Positions 46,154-54,457 of a stretch of DNA of 64,000 nucleotides are shown piece after piece (position 1 is the first letter of the stretch; every line of letters starts with the position of its first letter). The notes under the pieces are model-generated. The model saw only the letters and a program-made list of their open reading frames with translations. It did no database searches and was not told the DNA's origin. Origin of the DNA: Streptomyces sp. SID13031 (GTDB taxonomy: Bacteria > Actinomycetota > Actinomycetes > Propionibacteriales > Kribbellaceae); the NCBI RefSeq assembly GCF_010548305.1, contig NZ_JAAGLV010000003.1, positions 124,001-188,000 of the forward strand, read 5' to 3'. A program made the translations under genes and the position numbers.

Positions 46154-46762
46154 ATGGCCGATGAGATGAAACCTCCCATGTTCAACGAGCAGACCCGGCA
46201 GTCGTTGCTGAGGCGGCGGATCGTCGTACTGGACGGGCAGCTGAACGACGACAACGGCACGCTCCTGACCACCCAGCTCCTCACCCTGGCCGCCGAGGAC
46301 CCGACGACCGACATCTCGTTGTGGATCCACTCGATCGGCGGGTCGGTGCCCTCGATGCTGGCGATCCGGGACGTCATGCGGCTGGTGCCGTGTGACGTCT
46401 CGACGCTGGCCCTCGGGCTGGCCTGCAGCGCGGGGCAGTTCCTGCTGTCGGCCGGTACGCCGGGCAAGCGCTTCGCGCTCCGCCATGCGCGGGTGCTCAT
46501 GCACCAGGGGTCGGCCGGGATCGGTGGCTCGGCGGTGGAGATCGAGATCCAGGCGAACGACCTGCGCCACATCCGCGACACCGTGCTCGCCCTGATCGCG
46601 GCCGACACCGGGCAGTCCATGGAGACCGTCTTCGACGACTCGCTGCACGACCGCTGGTACACCGCCGACGAGGCCCGGACCTACGGGTTCATCGACCACA
46701 TCGTCGAGACCTTCGACCAAGTGATGCCGCAACAGCCCGCGCAGGCAGGAGCCGACCGATGA
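46154..46762 (+). CDS. clpP: ATP-dependent Clp protease proteolytic subunit, active
   Basis: 202 residues. The triad is complete: S92 (GLACSAGQFLLSAG), H117 (VLMHQG) and D166 (LHDRWYTADEARTYGFID). ClpP forms barrel-shaped 14-mers that degrade proteins unfolded by ClpX or ClpC. This copy differs from the housekeeping ClpP1/P2 consensus and probably belongs to the accessory clpP3P4-type operon of actinobacteria. Its stop overlaps the next clpP start by four bases (ATGA). The gap before it (45907-46153) shows no gene or clear site. Confidence 0.93.
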   Translation: MADEMKPPMFNEQTRQSLLRRRIVVLDGQLNDDNGTLLTTQLLTLAAEDPTTDISLWIHSIGGSVPSMLAIRDVMRLVPCDVSTLALGLACSAGQFLLSAGTPGKRFALRHARVLMHQGSAGIGGSAVEIEIQANDLRHIRDTVLALIAADTGQSMETVFDDSLHDRWYTADEARTYGFIDHIVETFDQVMPQQPAQAGADR

Positions 46763-47373
46763 GCTACATGATCCCCAACGTGATCAGCCCGCACCCGCGC
46801 GGCGAGCGGATCATGGACGTCTACTCGCACCTGCTGACCGAGCGCATCATCTATCTCGGTACTGCCATCGACGCCGGCGTCGCCAACGCGCTGATCGCCC
46901 AGCTGCTGCACCTGGAGGCGGACAAGCCGGACAGCCGGATCAACCTCTACATCAACTGCGAGGGCGGTGACATGACCGCGATGCTCGCGATCTACGACAC
47001 CATGCAGGTCATCAGCCCACCGGTCGCGACGTTCTGTGTCGGCCAGGCGATCGCGGCCGGCGCGGTGCTGCTCGCCGCCGGCGCACCAGGTCAACGGGCG
47101 GTCCTGCCGCATGCGCGCGTAGTACTGCATCAACCGGGTGCGCGCGGGCAGGGCACCATCCCCGACCTGATCCTGCAGGCCGACGAGCTGGTCCGCGTTC
47201 GCAGCCAGCAGGAGGCGATCCTGGCGACCCACACCGGTCAGTCGATCGAACGCCTTCGCCACGACACCGATCGCGACCATGTGCTGACCGCGCAAGCGGC
47301 CTGCGACTACGGCATCGCCGACGAGGTGATCCAGCACCGCACCCTGGCCAAGACCCCGGCGCTGACGGCGTAG
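46759..47373 (+). CDS. ClpP-family subunit with catalytic Ser replaced by Ala
   Basis: 204 residues with the ClpP fold throughout (INLYINCEGGDMTAMLAIYD, VVLHQPGARGQGTIPDLILQ, DRDHVLTAQAACDYGIAD). In the nucleophile motif, normally GQAASMG, this protein reads GQAIAAG, so the serine position (residue 99, codon GCG at 47053-47055) is Ala. H124 and D173 of the triad remain. It is therefore probably proteolytically dead and serves as a structural or regulatory ring subunit with the active partner encoded just upstream, comparable to ClpR in plants and cyanobacteria. Confidence 0.93.
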   Translation: MSYMIPNVISPHPRGERIMDVYSHLLTERIIYLGTAIDAGVANALIAQLLHLEADKPDSRINLYINCEGGDMTAMLAIYDTMQVISPPVATFCVGQAIAAGAVLLAAGAPGQRAVLPHARVVLHQPGARGQGTIPDLILQADELVRVRSQQEAILATHTGQSIERLRHDTDRDHVLTAQAACDYGIADEVIQHRTLAKTPALTA

Positions 47374-47401
47374 CCCGAAGCCCGGCAGCTAAGGTCGCCG
47401 C

Positions 47402-47743
47402 GTGACTGCGCCTACCGCGAGTCCCCGCCCTGACAGTGAGATCGAGCGTGTGCTGGTCGTCGCCGCGCACCCCGACGACGTCGACTTCGGTGCCGCGGGC
47501 ACGATCGCGCTCTGGACCAAGGCGGGGATCGAGGTCACCTACTGCATCCTGACCGACGGTCAGGCCGGCGGGTTCGAGTCCGACCGCGACCGCGCCGCGG
47601 TGATGTCGCACGCCAGCCAGCACGCCGATCCCGAGACGCTGACGACGCGACTCCAGCGGTTGTTCGCCCAGAACGCCACCAAGGCCGGCCTCCCCGAGAA
47701 CCACTACGCCGAGGCCTTCACCGTCATCCGCCTCGGCGGCTGA
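47402..47743 (+). pseudogene. PIG-L deacetylase with large in-frame internal deletion
   Basis: 113 residues. The N-terminal half is a proper PIG-L/LmbE zinc deacetylase start: VLVVAAHPDDVDFGAAGTIA with the metal motif HPDD, then TDGQAGGFESDRDRA. It then jumps to what looks like the normal C-terminus (AVMSHASQHAD, AGLPENHYAEAFTVIRL). Family members have roughly 220-250 residues, so about 110-130 central residues, including other metal ligands (HxxH), are missing while the frame is kept. It is unlikely to be an active enzyme. It follows the clpP pair by 28 bp. Confidence 0.75.
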
Positions 47744-47823
47744 GGAACTGCGCTACGAGGCACGGCTTGGTTGGGCGGCTAAAGGAATTGCGGTGGGTGG
47801 GGTGGGGGCGGGAGGGTGCGGGG

Positions 47824-48561
47824 ATGACGATCTTTTATCAGGTGGCCGGCGATGGGCCGACGGTGTTGCTGGTTCATGCCGGGGTCGCCGATTCGCGGAT
47901 GTGGGCGCGGCAGGTCGATGAGCTGCGGGGCGATCATCGGGTGATCACGGTTGATCTGCGCGGGTTCGGCGAGACGCCGTTGGAGGCGGGGGCGAAGTAC
48001 GCCGACGCGGGGGACGTGCTCGCGGTGCTCGACGAGCTTGGGGTGGAGAGCACCAAGGTGGTCGGTTCCTCGTACGGCGCGTACGTCGTGTTGCAGGCCG
48101 CGAGTCGGCAGCCGGAGCGGTTCAGCCGGTTGGTGTTGCTGCCGCCGCCGGCGGACGACGTCGTACCGACTGATGACTTCCGCGCTTTCGCCGGTGAGGA
48201 GAACCGGCTGCTGGATGCCGGCGATATCGATGGCGCGACGGAGCTCAACGTGCGGACGTCGGTCGGGCCGGAGGCGGACGACGCGGCGCGCGAACTGGTG
48301 CGGGTGATGCAGAGGCGCGCGTTCGAGGTTCAGCTGGCCGCGGGTGACGTGGACAACGAGGAGTGGGAGGTCGGTGGCATCACGGCGCCGATCAAGCTCT
48401 TCACCGGCGCGCACGAGCTGACCTTCTTCGCCGCCTGCGCGAAGCACCTGAGCGAGATCCTCCCGACCGTCGACCACACCGAACTCCCCTGGGCCGGCCA
48501 CCTCCCGTCCTTCGAACGCCCGGAAGAGATGACCGCCCTGATCCGCGCCGCCCTCGCCTGA
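47824..48561 (+). CDS. Alpha/beta hydrolase
   Basis: 245 residues; ATG 47824 follows GGGAGGG. Motifs: VLLVHAGVADSRMW (oxyanion HG-like), VITVDLRGFGETP, nucleophile Ser in KVVGSSYGAYVVLQ, and C-terminal His in ELPWAGHLPSFERP. This is a typical cytoplasmic hydrolase of the haloalkane dehalogenase/esterase superfamily. Its substrate is not recognisable. It shares no operon with certainty; the next gene is convergent. Confidence 0.85.
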   Translation: MTIFYQVAGDGPTVLLVHAGVADSRMWARQVDELRGDHRVITVDLRGFGETPLEAGAKYADAGDVLAVLDELGVESTKVVGSSYGAYVVLQAASRQPERFSRLVLLPPPADDVVPTDDFRAFAGEENRLLDAGDIDGATELNVRTSVGPEADDAARELVRVMQRRAFEVQLAAGDVDNEEWEVGGITAPIKLFTGAHELTFFAACAKHLSEILPTVDHTELPWAGHLPSFERPEEMTALIRAALA

Positions 48562-48621
48562 ACCGCTGAGCCTTAACCGCCGGGCCTTAACCGCTGGGCC
48601 TGTACTTCCGCCTGCCTGGGC

Positions 48622-49194
48622 TCAATCCGTGGTGAGGGCGTCGACGACTGCCGCCGCGGCTGCGACCACCGCGGCGCGATGCGTCCTGGCCCGGCGCTCC
48701 GGGTCGTCGCTGCCGATCGCCCGCAGCTCGGCGGCGGTGGTGAACCAAGCCGTCGACAGCCCGATCACCAGCATCAGGATGTCCATCGCCCGGGCGTCGC
48801 TCAACGTGCCGCCAGAGACGGCGGCGATCTCGCGCGCCTTCTCGCGATGGGACTCGACCTCGCCGGCCGAGACGTCCGCGCGCTCGAGCGAGCTCCACTG
48901 CGTCAGCCGCAGGATCTCCGGGCTCTCCTTCAACGCGTCGAACAGCGCGCCCGCGTAGGCCGGCAGGTCGTCCGGGGTGAACGGCGCCGCGTCGGCGAGC
49001 GCGCCCAGCCGGACCGCGAGCATCGCGTCGAACAACCCGTCCTTCGACCCGAAGTACGCATAGATCGCCTGCTTGTTCGCGGCGGCGACCGCGGCGATCC
49101 GCTCGACCCGCGCGCCGGCCAGTCCCCGCTCGGAGAACTCCGTGTACGCCGCGTCGAGCAGCCGCGTCCGGGTCGCAGCGGAGTCGTAGACCAT
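48622..49194 (-). CDS. TetR family regulator of the adjacent SDR gene
   Basis: 190 residues, ATG at 49194 after GGGGG. N-terminal HTH: GARVERIAAVAAANKQAIYAYF-like segment (about residues 26-47). The C-terminal domain is of the usual ligand-binding type. It is divergent from the SDR gene, and two near-identical operators lie between them, so it most probably represses both. The inducer may be the SDR substrate. Confidence 0.9.
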   Translation of the reverse strand: MVYDSAATRTRLLDAAYTEFSERGLAGARVERIAAVAAANKQAIYAYFGSKDGLFDAMLAVRLGALADAAPFTPDDLPAYAGALFDALKESPEILRLTQWSSLERADVSAGEVESHREKAREIAAVSGGTLSDARAMDILMLVIGLSTAWFTTAAELRAIGSDDPERRARTHRAAVVAAAAAVVDALTTD

Positions 49195-49209
49195 GCCCCC
49201 AGCATACCA

Positions 49210-49273
49210 ATCCAACCGGATGGTTTGAAATCATCGACCCTTTCAGGCTACGGTTTAAACCACCCGGTTGGAT
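49210..49273. promoter_or_regulatory. Twin inverted TetR operators
   Basis: ATCCAACCGGATGGTTTGAA (from 49210) is repeated on the other strand as ATCCAACCGGGTGGTTTAAA (ending at 49273), 18 of 20 bases identical. Each contains the dyad AACC-N4-GGTT (49214-49225 and 49258-49269). They flank the divergent promoters, one on each side. Confidence 0.8.
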
Positions 49274-49294
49274 TCAAATCACAAGGGGAACACC

Positions 49295-50125
49295 ATGACC
49301 ACCTGGTTCATCACCGGCGCCTCATCCGGTTTCGGCCGCGAACTGACCGAGCGCCTGCTCGACCGGGGCGACCGCGTCGCCGCCACCGCGCGGCGGCCCG
49401 AGCGCCTCGCCGACCTCGCGACGAAGTACGGGGACCAACTCTGGACCGCCACCCTCGACGTCACCGACACCCCGGTACTGCGCGGCGTCGTCGACCGCGC
49501 ATTCGCCGAACTCGGGCGGATCGACGTGATCGTGTCGAACGCCGGCTACGGGACCTTCGGTGCGGCCGAGGAGTTCACCGACGAGGCGATCGAGACGCAA
49601 CTGGCCACCAATCTGCTCGCGCCGATCCAGCTCACCCGCGCGGTGATGCCCCATCTGCGCGCCCAGGGCGGCGGCCGGATCGTGCAACTGTCGAGCGCGG
49701 GCGGCCAGGCGGTCTTCACCGGCGGAAACCTGTACCACGCGACGAAGTGGGGCGTGGAAGGCTTCTTCGAGGCCCTGATCGACGAGGTCGCGCCGTTCGG
49801 CGTCGAGATCACGCTCGTCGAGCCGGGCGTCGCCCGGACCGAGTTCGGGCCGTCCCTGGTCGTCGCGGAAGCTCTCGAGGCGTACGCGGACACCCCGATC
49901 AGCCAGAACCGCCAGTACATCGAGGCTCCCGGCGGCATCACCGCGAACGGACCCGGCGACCCCGGCAAGATCGCCGACGCCATCATCGCCTCGGTCGCCG
50001 TCTCACCGGCCCCTCGCCGCCTCACCCTCGGCAGTGACGCCTACGCCTCGGTCCACGCCGCCCTGACGACCCGCCTCGCCGAACTGGAAGCCGCCGAGCA
50101 ACTCGCCCACTCGACCGACTTCTGA
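49295..50125 (+). CDS. Short-chain dehydrogenase/reductase
   Basis: 276 residues; ATG 49295 follows AAGGGGA. NADP-binding TGASSGFGRELTE with the basic residue TARRPERL, NNAG-like motif SNAGYGTFG, and the catalytic YHATKWGVEG (Tyr-x-x-x-Lys) preceded by Ser in QLSSAGG. It is a classical SDR that oxidises or reduces an alcohol/ketone. Divergent from its TetR regulator. Confidence 0.92.
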   Translation: MTTWFITGASSGFGRELTERLLDRGDRVAATARRPERLADLATKYGDQLWTATLDVTDTPVLRGVVDRAFAELGRIDVIVSNAGYGTFGAAEEFTDEAIETQLATNLLAPIQLTRAVMPHLRAQGGGRIVQLSSAGGQAVFTGGNLYHATKWGVEGFFEALIDEVAPFGVEITLVEPGVARTEFGPSLVVAEALEAYADTPISQNRQYIEAPGGITANGPGDPGKIADAIIASVAVSPAPRRLTLGSDAYASVHAALTTRLAELEAAEQLAHSTDF

Positions 50126-50134
50126 AAACCACAA

Positions 50135-50177
50135 CGTCCGAAGAACCGGCGGGACGTCACTTTCGGTTCTTCGGACG
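50135..50177. repeat. Dispersed CGTCCGAAGAAC hairpin, copy 3
   Basis: CGTCCGAAGAACCG (50135-50148) pairs with 50164-50177. Measured from the shared CCGAAGAACC/GGTTCTTCGG core, the centre is again 17 nt and includes GACGTC. It is located between the convergent SDR and C1 peptidase genes. Confidence 0.85.
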
Positions 50178-50208
50178 CAAGGGCTGTTAGGCGTAAGGCT
50201 GTAGGGGA

Positions 50209-51543
50209 TCAGTCGGCGAGGGCGCCCATCGGGTCCCAGGCCGGGAGCACGATCGGGGCCTCGTCGAAGCGCGCCTGCAGCTCGGCCGGGAGGGCCGACT
50301 TGCGGACCGCGATCTCGAAGACGTGCTCGCCGAACCAGGAGTCGTTCATCGTCCAGAAGCCGCTGTCGGCCTTCTCGTCGCCCCAGCTGTTCTCCACCCG
50401 CCAGCGGCGCGGCTTGCCGTCGACCAGGTCGACGCCGGTGAACAGCATCGCGTGCGTCATCAGCGTCTCGTGGTGCAGCAGCCGCTCGGCCTTGTCGAGG
50501 CTGAACTCGGTGTCGTAGACGGCGCCGAAGTCGTACAGGTTGGCGTCCCAGTAGCCGAGGTCGGCCGACATCTGCTTGCCGACGTCACAGCCGAACCAGA
50601 CCGGCTCGCCGCCGACGATGGCGTCCTGGGTGAGCTGCTTCATCAGGTCGACCTCGACGTTCAGGTAGACCACCGGCGGCGCGTCGATGACGTTGCCCAG
50701 GTAGTCGACGGTGAAGGTCTTGCCGGTCGGGCTGGATTCGCGCGGGTCGTGCACGATGCAGACGTACTCCTCGACCGGCACCGTCACGTACGCCGCGGCG
50801 AACTCCGCCGGCGTCGTCCAGCCGTCCCGGTGGAAGGCCTTGTCGCCGTCCTTCCACTGCCACAGGAACTTCTGCGGCGGCGTCCCGAGGTGGATGCTCA
50901 GCACCCGGTGGATCGTGGTCAGCAGCTCCTGCTTGTGCGCCCGCAACTCCTCCACACCGGAACCGGCGCCGGCCAGCTTGCGCAGGTCGCGCGCGCCCTG
51001 GCGCAGCAGCTTGCGGAGCATGTCGTTCATCTGCGCGGTCGCCGACGAGCTCTCGGTCTCCGGCATCGCGGACTTCGGCACCAGACCGTGCTTGCGGACC
51101 AGCGCGACGAACATGTTCCACTGGCCGCCGTCGCCGATCGGGTCGGACAGCAGGTGCGCGACGGTCCGGTCGTCGACGTCGCGGTCACCGGTCTCGATCA
51201 TCGCTTCGAGGAAGAAGTTCGCCCGCTCGAACTTGTCCCAGAACAGCAGGTAGTTCTGGGAGAACTCGAAGTCCTTCACGCCGAGCTTCGCCGCGGCGCC
51301 GGCCCGGAACAGGTTCAGCCCGGCGAACAGCCAGCAACGGCCGCTCTTCTGCTGGTTCGTCACCTTCCAGTCGTCGAGCAGGTTCGACACGGAATGGTCG
51401 ATCGAGGTGACGATCTGGCGATCCAGGGCGATCTTGGCGATCGGCGTCTCCGTGACGGCGTTCTGCATCACCCGGTACTGCGGGGTCGACGCAAACTCCT
51501 TCTCGAAGAGCGCGAGCTGTTCGGCTGTCAGATTCCGCTCCAT
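50209..51543 (-). CDS. C1 family aminopeptidase (bleomycin hydrolase/PepC type)
   Basis: 444 residues from the ATG at 51543. The papain-like triad is C70 (NQQKSGRCWLFAGLNLFR), His in LMTHAMLFTGVD and Asn in WRVENSWGDEK; the oxyanion Gln is Q64 or Q65. Length, the FSQNYLLFWDKFERANFFLE segment and the C-terminal tail fit bleomycin hydrolase, a cytosolic hexameric aminopeptidase that also inactivates bleomycin. TTATAC lies about 12 bp before the ATG, and no Shine-Dalgarno is seen, so it may be leaderless. Confidence 0.93.
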   Translation of the reverse strand: MERNLTAEQLALFEKEFASTPQYRVMQNAVTETPIAKIALDRQIVTSIDHSVSNLLDDWKVTNQQKSGRCWLFAGLNLFRAGAAAKLGVKDFEFSQNYLLFWDKFERANFFLEAMIETGDRDVDDRTVAHLLSDPIGDGGQWNMFVALVRKHGLVPKSAMPETESSSATAQMNDMLRKLLRQGARDLRKLAGAGSGVEELRAHKQELLTTIHRVLSIHLGTPPQKFLWQWKDGDKAFHRDGWTTPAEFAAAYVTVPVEEYVCIVHDPRESSPTGKTFTVDYLGNVIDAPPVVYLNVEVDLMKQLTQDAIVGGEPVWFGCDVGKQMSADLGYWDANLYDFGAVYDTEFSLDKAERLLHHETLMTHAMLFTGVDLVDGKPRRWRVENSWGDEKADSGFWTMNDSWFGEHVFEIAVRKSALPAELQARFDEAPIVLPAWDPMGALAD

Positions 51544-51677
51544 GAGAGTCGACGGTATAACAGTCCCAAAGCTCGCTGCGCCCCTGTCGGGGTGGCGAAT
51601 CTGTGCCCTGGCCGGAAGTCGCCACCCACCCCCACCGGCCGCCTGGGTGTGCTCTACCCCGGCCCGGAACGATCCGG

Positions 51678-51839
51678 TCACTCGATCAGGCCGCGCTGGT
51701 ACGCCTTCACCAGCCGCCGGGGCACCCGCAACTGCCGCCCGTTGACCGTGATCGGCACCAGGTCGACCGGCGTCGCCTTCCACTGCGCCCGCCGGTTGCG
51801 GGTGTTCGATCGGGACATCTTGCGCTTCGGTACCGCCAC
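51678..51839 (-). CDS. rpmF: Ribosomal protein bL32, cysteine-free (zinc-independent) form
   Basis: 53 residues from GTG 51839: [20 protein letters not shown] is the diagnostic L32 N-terminus. The four cysteines of the zinc-binding form are absent. Such C-minus paralogues replace zinc-binding ribosomal proteins under zinc starvation and free zinc for the cell. It is divergent from the cysteine-free S18 gene, with a Zur operator between them. Confidence 0.93.
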   Translation of the reverse strand: MAVPKRKMSRSNTRNRRAQWKATPVDLVPITVNGRQLRVPRRLVKAYQRGLIE

Positions 51840-51880
51840 GAGCCCATCTCCTCTGCCGTCGTCTTCAACCGCTATGCTAA

Positions 51881-51897
51881 TTGAAAACGATTATCAA
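51881..51897. promoter_or_regulatory. Zur box controlling rpmF and rpsR
   Basis: TTGAAAACGATTATCAA is a dyad closely matching the actinobacterial Zur operator (TGAAAATnATTTTCA-like). On the minus strand its TTGATA forms a -35 followed 17 bp later by TAGCGG. On the plus strand it lies just after TATGCT (51873-51878), so bound Zur-zinc should block both divergent promoters. Confidence 0.85.
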
Positions 51898-51916
51898 CAG
51901 CAAGAAGGGTATGACG

Positions 51917-52159
51917 ATGGTACGAGGTGGCAAGCCTGCCGGGCCGCGTAAGCCGAAGCAGAACCCGTTCAAACGCGACGGCATCGAATCCGTCGACTAC
52001 AAGGACACCGCCCTGCTCCGCAAGTTCATCTCCGACCGCGGCAAGATCCGCTCCCGCCGCGTCACCGGCCTCACGGTGCAGCAGCAGAAGCAGATCGCCA
52101 GAGCGATCAAGAACGCCCGCGAAATGGCGCTACTCCCCTACAACTCCACCCCCCGCTGA
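51917..52159 (+). CDS. rpsR: Ribosomal protein bS18, cysteine-free (zinc-independent) form
   Basis: 80 residues. The ATG at 51917 is favoured (AAGG eight bases upstream, normal S18 length); an ATG two codons earlier is too close to the ribosome site. Core S18 motifs: [40 protein letters not shown] and [13 protein letters not shown]. Lacks cysteines, so it is the alternative zinc-free copy. Controlled with rpmF by the Zur box upstream. Confidence 0.95.
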   Translation: MVRGGKPAGPRKPKQNPFKRDGIESVDYKDTALLRKFISDRGKIRSRRVTGLTVQQQKQIARAIKNAREMALLPYNSTPR

Positions 52160-52173
52160 CCCTCGAACCGCTG

Positions 52174-52218
52174 ACGTCCGAAGAACTCGAGAGACGTCAT
52201 CGTCAGTTCTTCGGACGT
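52174..52218. repeat. Dispersed CGTCCGAAGAAC hairpin, copy 4
   Basis: ACGTCCGAAGAACT (52174-52187) pairs with AGTTCTTCGGACGT (52205-52218) across a 17-nt centre containing GACGTC. Compared with copies 1-3, the last stem pair is T-A instead of C-G on both arms, a compensatory change. It lies between the convergent rpsR and response regulator genes. Confidence 0.85.
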
Positions 52219-52224
52219 AAGGGG

Positions 52225-52866
52225 TCAGACGAGGCGGCGGTCGGTGGCCCAGCGGGTCAGTTCGTGGCGGTTGGACAGTTGCAGCTTGCGCAGTACCGAG
52301 GAGACGTGGGTCTCGACGGTCTTGACCGAGATGAACAGCTCGCGGGCCACTTCCTTGTAGGCGTAGCCGCGGGCGATCAGCCGCAGTACTTCGCGTTCGC
52401 GGTTGGACAGCCGGTCCAGGTCCTCGTCCACCGAGGCGATGTCGATCGCGCCGGAGAAGGCGTCCAGCACGAAGCCGGCCAGCCGCGGCGAGAAGACGGC
52501 GTCACCGTCGGCGACCCGGCCGATCGCGTCGACCAGCTCGGTACCGCTGATGTTCTTGGTGACGTAGCCGCGGGCGCCGGCCCTGATCACGCCGATCACG
52601 TCCTCGGCCGCGTCGGACACCGACAGCGCCAGGAACTTGATGTCCGGGTGCCGCACGTGCACCTGCTTCATCACCTCGATGCCACCGCCACCGGGCAGGT
52701 GCACGTCGAGCAGCACCACGTCCGGCTCGGTTCCCACGATCGCCTTCACCGCGGACTCCACGTCGGCACCCTCGCCGACGATCTCCACCGAGGCGCCGAT
52801 CTCGCTGCGCACGCCTGCCCGGAACATGTCGTGGTCGTCGATGACCACCACTCGCCTCTGCGTCAT
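52225..52866 (-). CDS. NarL/LuxR family response regulator
   Basis: 213 residues. Receiver domain (VVVIDDHDMFRAGV, phospho-acceptor Asp in VVLLDVHLPGGGG, Lys in ARGYVTKNIS) and a C-terminal LuxR helix-turn-helix (LSNREREVLRLIARGYAYKEV, ISVKTVETHVSSVLRKL). Its start overlaps the kinase stop by four bases, so the pair forms a two-component system. By context it acts in cell-envelope stress sensing (PspC/LiaF-like neighbours). Confidence 0.94.
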   Translation of the reverse strand: MTQRRVVVIDDHDMFRAGVRSEIGASVEIVGEGADVESAVKAIVGTEPDVVLLDVHLPGGGGIEVMKQVHVRHPDIKFLALSVSDAAEDVIGVIRAGARGYVTKNISGTELVDAIGRVADGDAVFSPRLAGFVLDAFSGAIDIASVDEDLDRLSNREREVLRLIARGYAYKEVARELFISVKTVETHVSSVLRKLQLSNRHELTRWATDRRLV

Positions 52867-54254
52867 CTGTCCATCTCCAGTCGCACTTCGGTGCCTGTCT
52901 CCGGGCTCGACCGCACTGTCGCGCGGCCGCCGTGCCGTTCCATCCTGCCCATCACGCTGTGCCGCAGCCCCAGCCGGTCCTCCGGCACCCCGTCGGTGTC
53001 GAAGCCCTTGCCGCGGTCCCGGACGAACATCTCGGCCCGGTCCCCGTCCACCTCGACGAACACGTCGATCTTGTCAGCTCCGGAGTGCTTGGCGGCGTTC
53101 ACCATCGACTCGCGCGCGGCCCGGACCATCGCCGACAGTCCCTCGGTCAGGTCGCAGTCGCCGACGGTCACCACCTCGACCGGTACGCCGTGGGAGTCCT
53201 CCACCTCGGCAGCAGCCCGCTTGGCCGCACCGGACAGCGTCTGGTCGGTCTGGTCGTCCTCGTCGTACAGCCAGGTGCGCAGGTCGCGCTCCTGCGCCCG
53301 AGCCAGCCGCACTACGGCCCGCGGGTCGTTCGCCTGCTTCTGGATCAGGGCCAAGGTCTGCAGCACCGAGTCGTGCAGGTGCGCGGCCATGTCGGCGCGC
53401 TCCTGCGACCGGATGCGCTCACCACGCTCGTTATTCAGGTCACGGCTGAGCCGGTGCACCCACGGCCCCGCGATGACTCCGATGCCGACCACTGCGAGCA
53501 GAAGGGCGACCAGTACGTCGCCGACCATCGACAGCCGGCCGTTCTGCACCAGGAACACGGTGACCGCGGTCCCGAGCAGGATCAGTCCGACAGCCACTCG
53601 CAGGACCGATTGCCAGCGGCCCTTGCCGAACAGCGCACCGAGGGTCGGCGCCTTGTCGACCCAGGCGTTCCGCTGCCCCTCGTCGGCCTGCCGCCAGATC
53701 AGGGCCAGGCCGGTCCCGGCGAACACGAGCGGCCAGAACATCTTGCCGGCCACCCCGAGCCCGGCCACGTTGAGCAGCAGCAAGACACCGATGCCCACCA
53801 CGACCAGCGCGGTCAGCTGGCCGCGGCTCTTCTCCTTGCGACGTTCCTTGGTCGCCGACGCGATCGGCGGCGGCTGCGTCTCGGGGCGCATCCCGTTCCG
53901 GGTCGCCGCGGCCAGGCCGGGCGCGTTCGGACCGGTCGGCACGTCCAGTGGCATCAGGAACCACAGCGCCGCGTAGATCAGTACGCCGAAACCGCCGAAG
54001 ACCGTCGCGCCGATGAAGACCAGCCGCACCAATGTGTCGGACACGTTCAGATGATCGGCGATGCCGCCGGCCACGCCACTCAATACGCGGCCGTCAGTAC
54101 GCCGATAGGCGCGGCGTACTGGCGGGGGCTCGGGGCTTGGCGGCTGCTGCGGACCAGGGGTGCCGTACTGCGGTCCAGGGGCAAACGAACTGCCGACCGG
54201 GCCCCCAGGCGTCGAGGGCCCGCCCGTAGGCGCGGCAGCAGCTGGTTGTGTCAT
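52863..54254 (-). CDS. PspC-domain sensor histidine kinase
   Basis: 463 residues from ATG 54254; a GTG at 54269 is also in frame, and no Shine-Dalgarno decides between them. A Pro/Gly-rich head is followed by a PspC domain (RRTDGRVLSGVAGGIADHLN, residues about 50-105), several membrane segments, a HisKA_3 dimerisation site (MAAHLHDSVLQTLALIQ, phospho-His in HLHDS) and an HATPase_c domain (ESMVNAAKHSGADKIDVF, VRDRGKGF). It phosphorylates the LuxR regulator. Fusion of PspC to a kinase places the stress sensor in the protein itself. Divergent from another PspC protein. Confidence 0.92.
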   Translation of the reverse strand: MTQPAAAAPTGGPSTPGGPVGSSFAPGPQYGTPGPQQPPSPEPPPVRRAYRRTDGRVLSGVAGGIADHLNVSDTLVRLVFIGATVFGGFGVLIYAALWFLMPLDVPTGPNAPGLAAATRNGMRPETQPPPIASATKERRKEKSRGQLTALVVVGIGVLLLLNVAGLGVAGKMFWPLVFAGTGLALIWRQADEGQRNAWVDKAPTLGALFGKGRWQSVLRVAVGLILLGTAVTVFLVQNGRLSMVGDVLVALLLAVVGIGVIAGPWVHRLSRDLNNERGERIRSQERADMAAHLHDSVLQTLALIQKQANDPRAVVRLARAQERDLRTWLYDEDDQTDQTLSGAAKRAAAEVEDSHGVPVEVVTVGDCDLTEGLSAMVRAARESMVNAAKHSGADKIDVFVEVDGDRAEMFVRDRGKGFDTDGVPEDRLGLRHSVMGRMERHGGRATVRSSPETGTEVRLEMDR

Positions 54255-54457
54255 CACCACGATCGTCACATGCCTGCAGTCCGCACACCAGCAGGCTTCT
54301 CCCCGGCCGACTCCTCAACGCGCCCCCGCCCAACTCAGGGTCCACCGAGGGACAACCCCGAACGGCCCGGCCAACGCAGTGACTCCCAGTGACGTCCGGG
54401 GTCAGCGAGGGGGATCCCCGATGGTGCCGACGCGCTGGGCAGGACACCATCAGTGTC

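Noticed and set aside
45930..46169. Plus-strand ORF of 79 codons before clpP
   Set aside because: No ribosome site, overlaps the clpP start in another frame, and no recognisable features.
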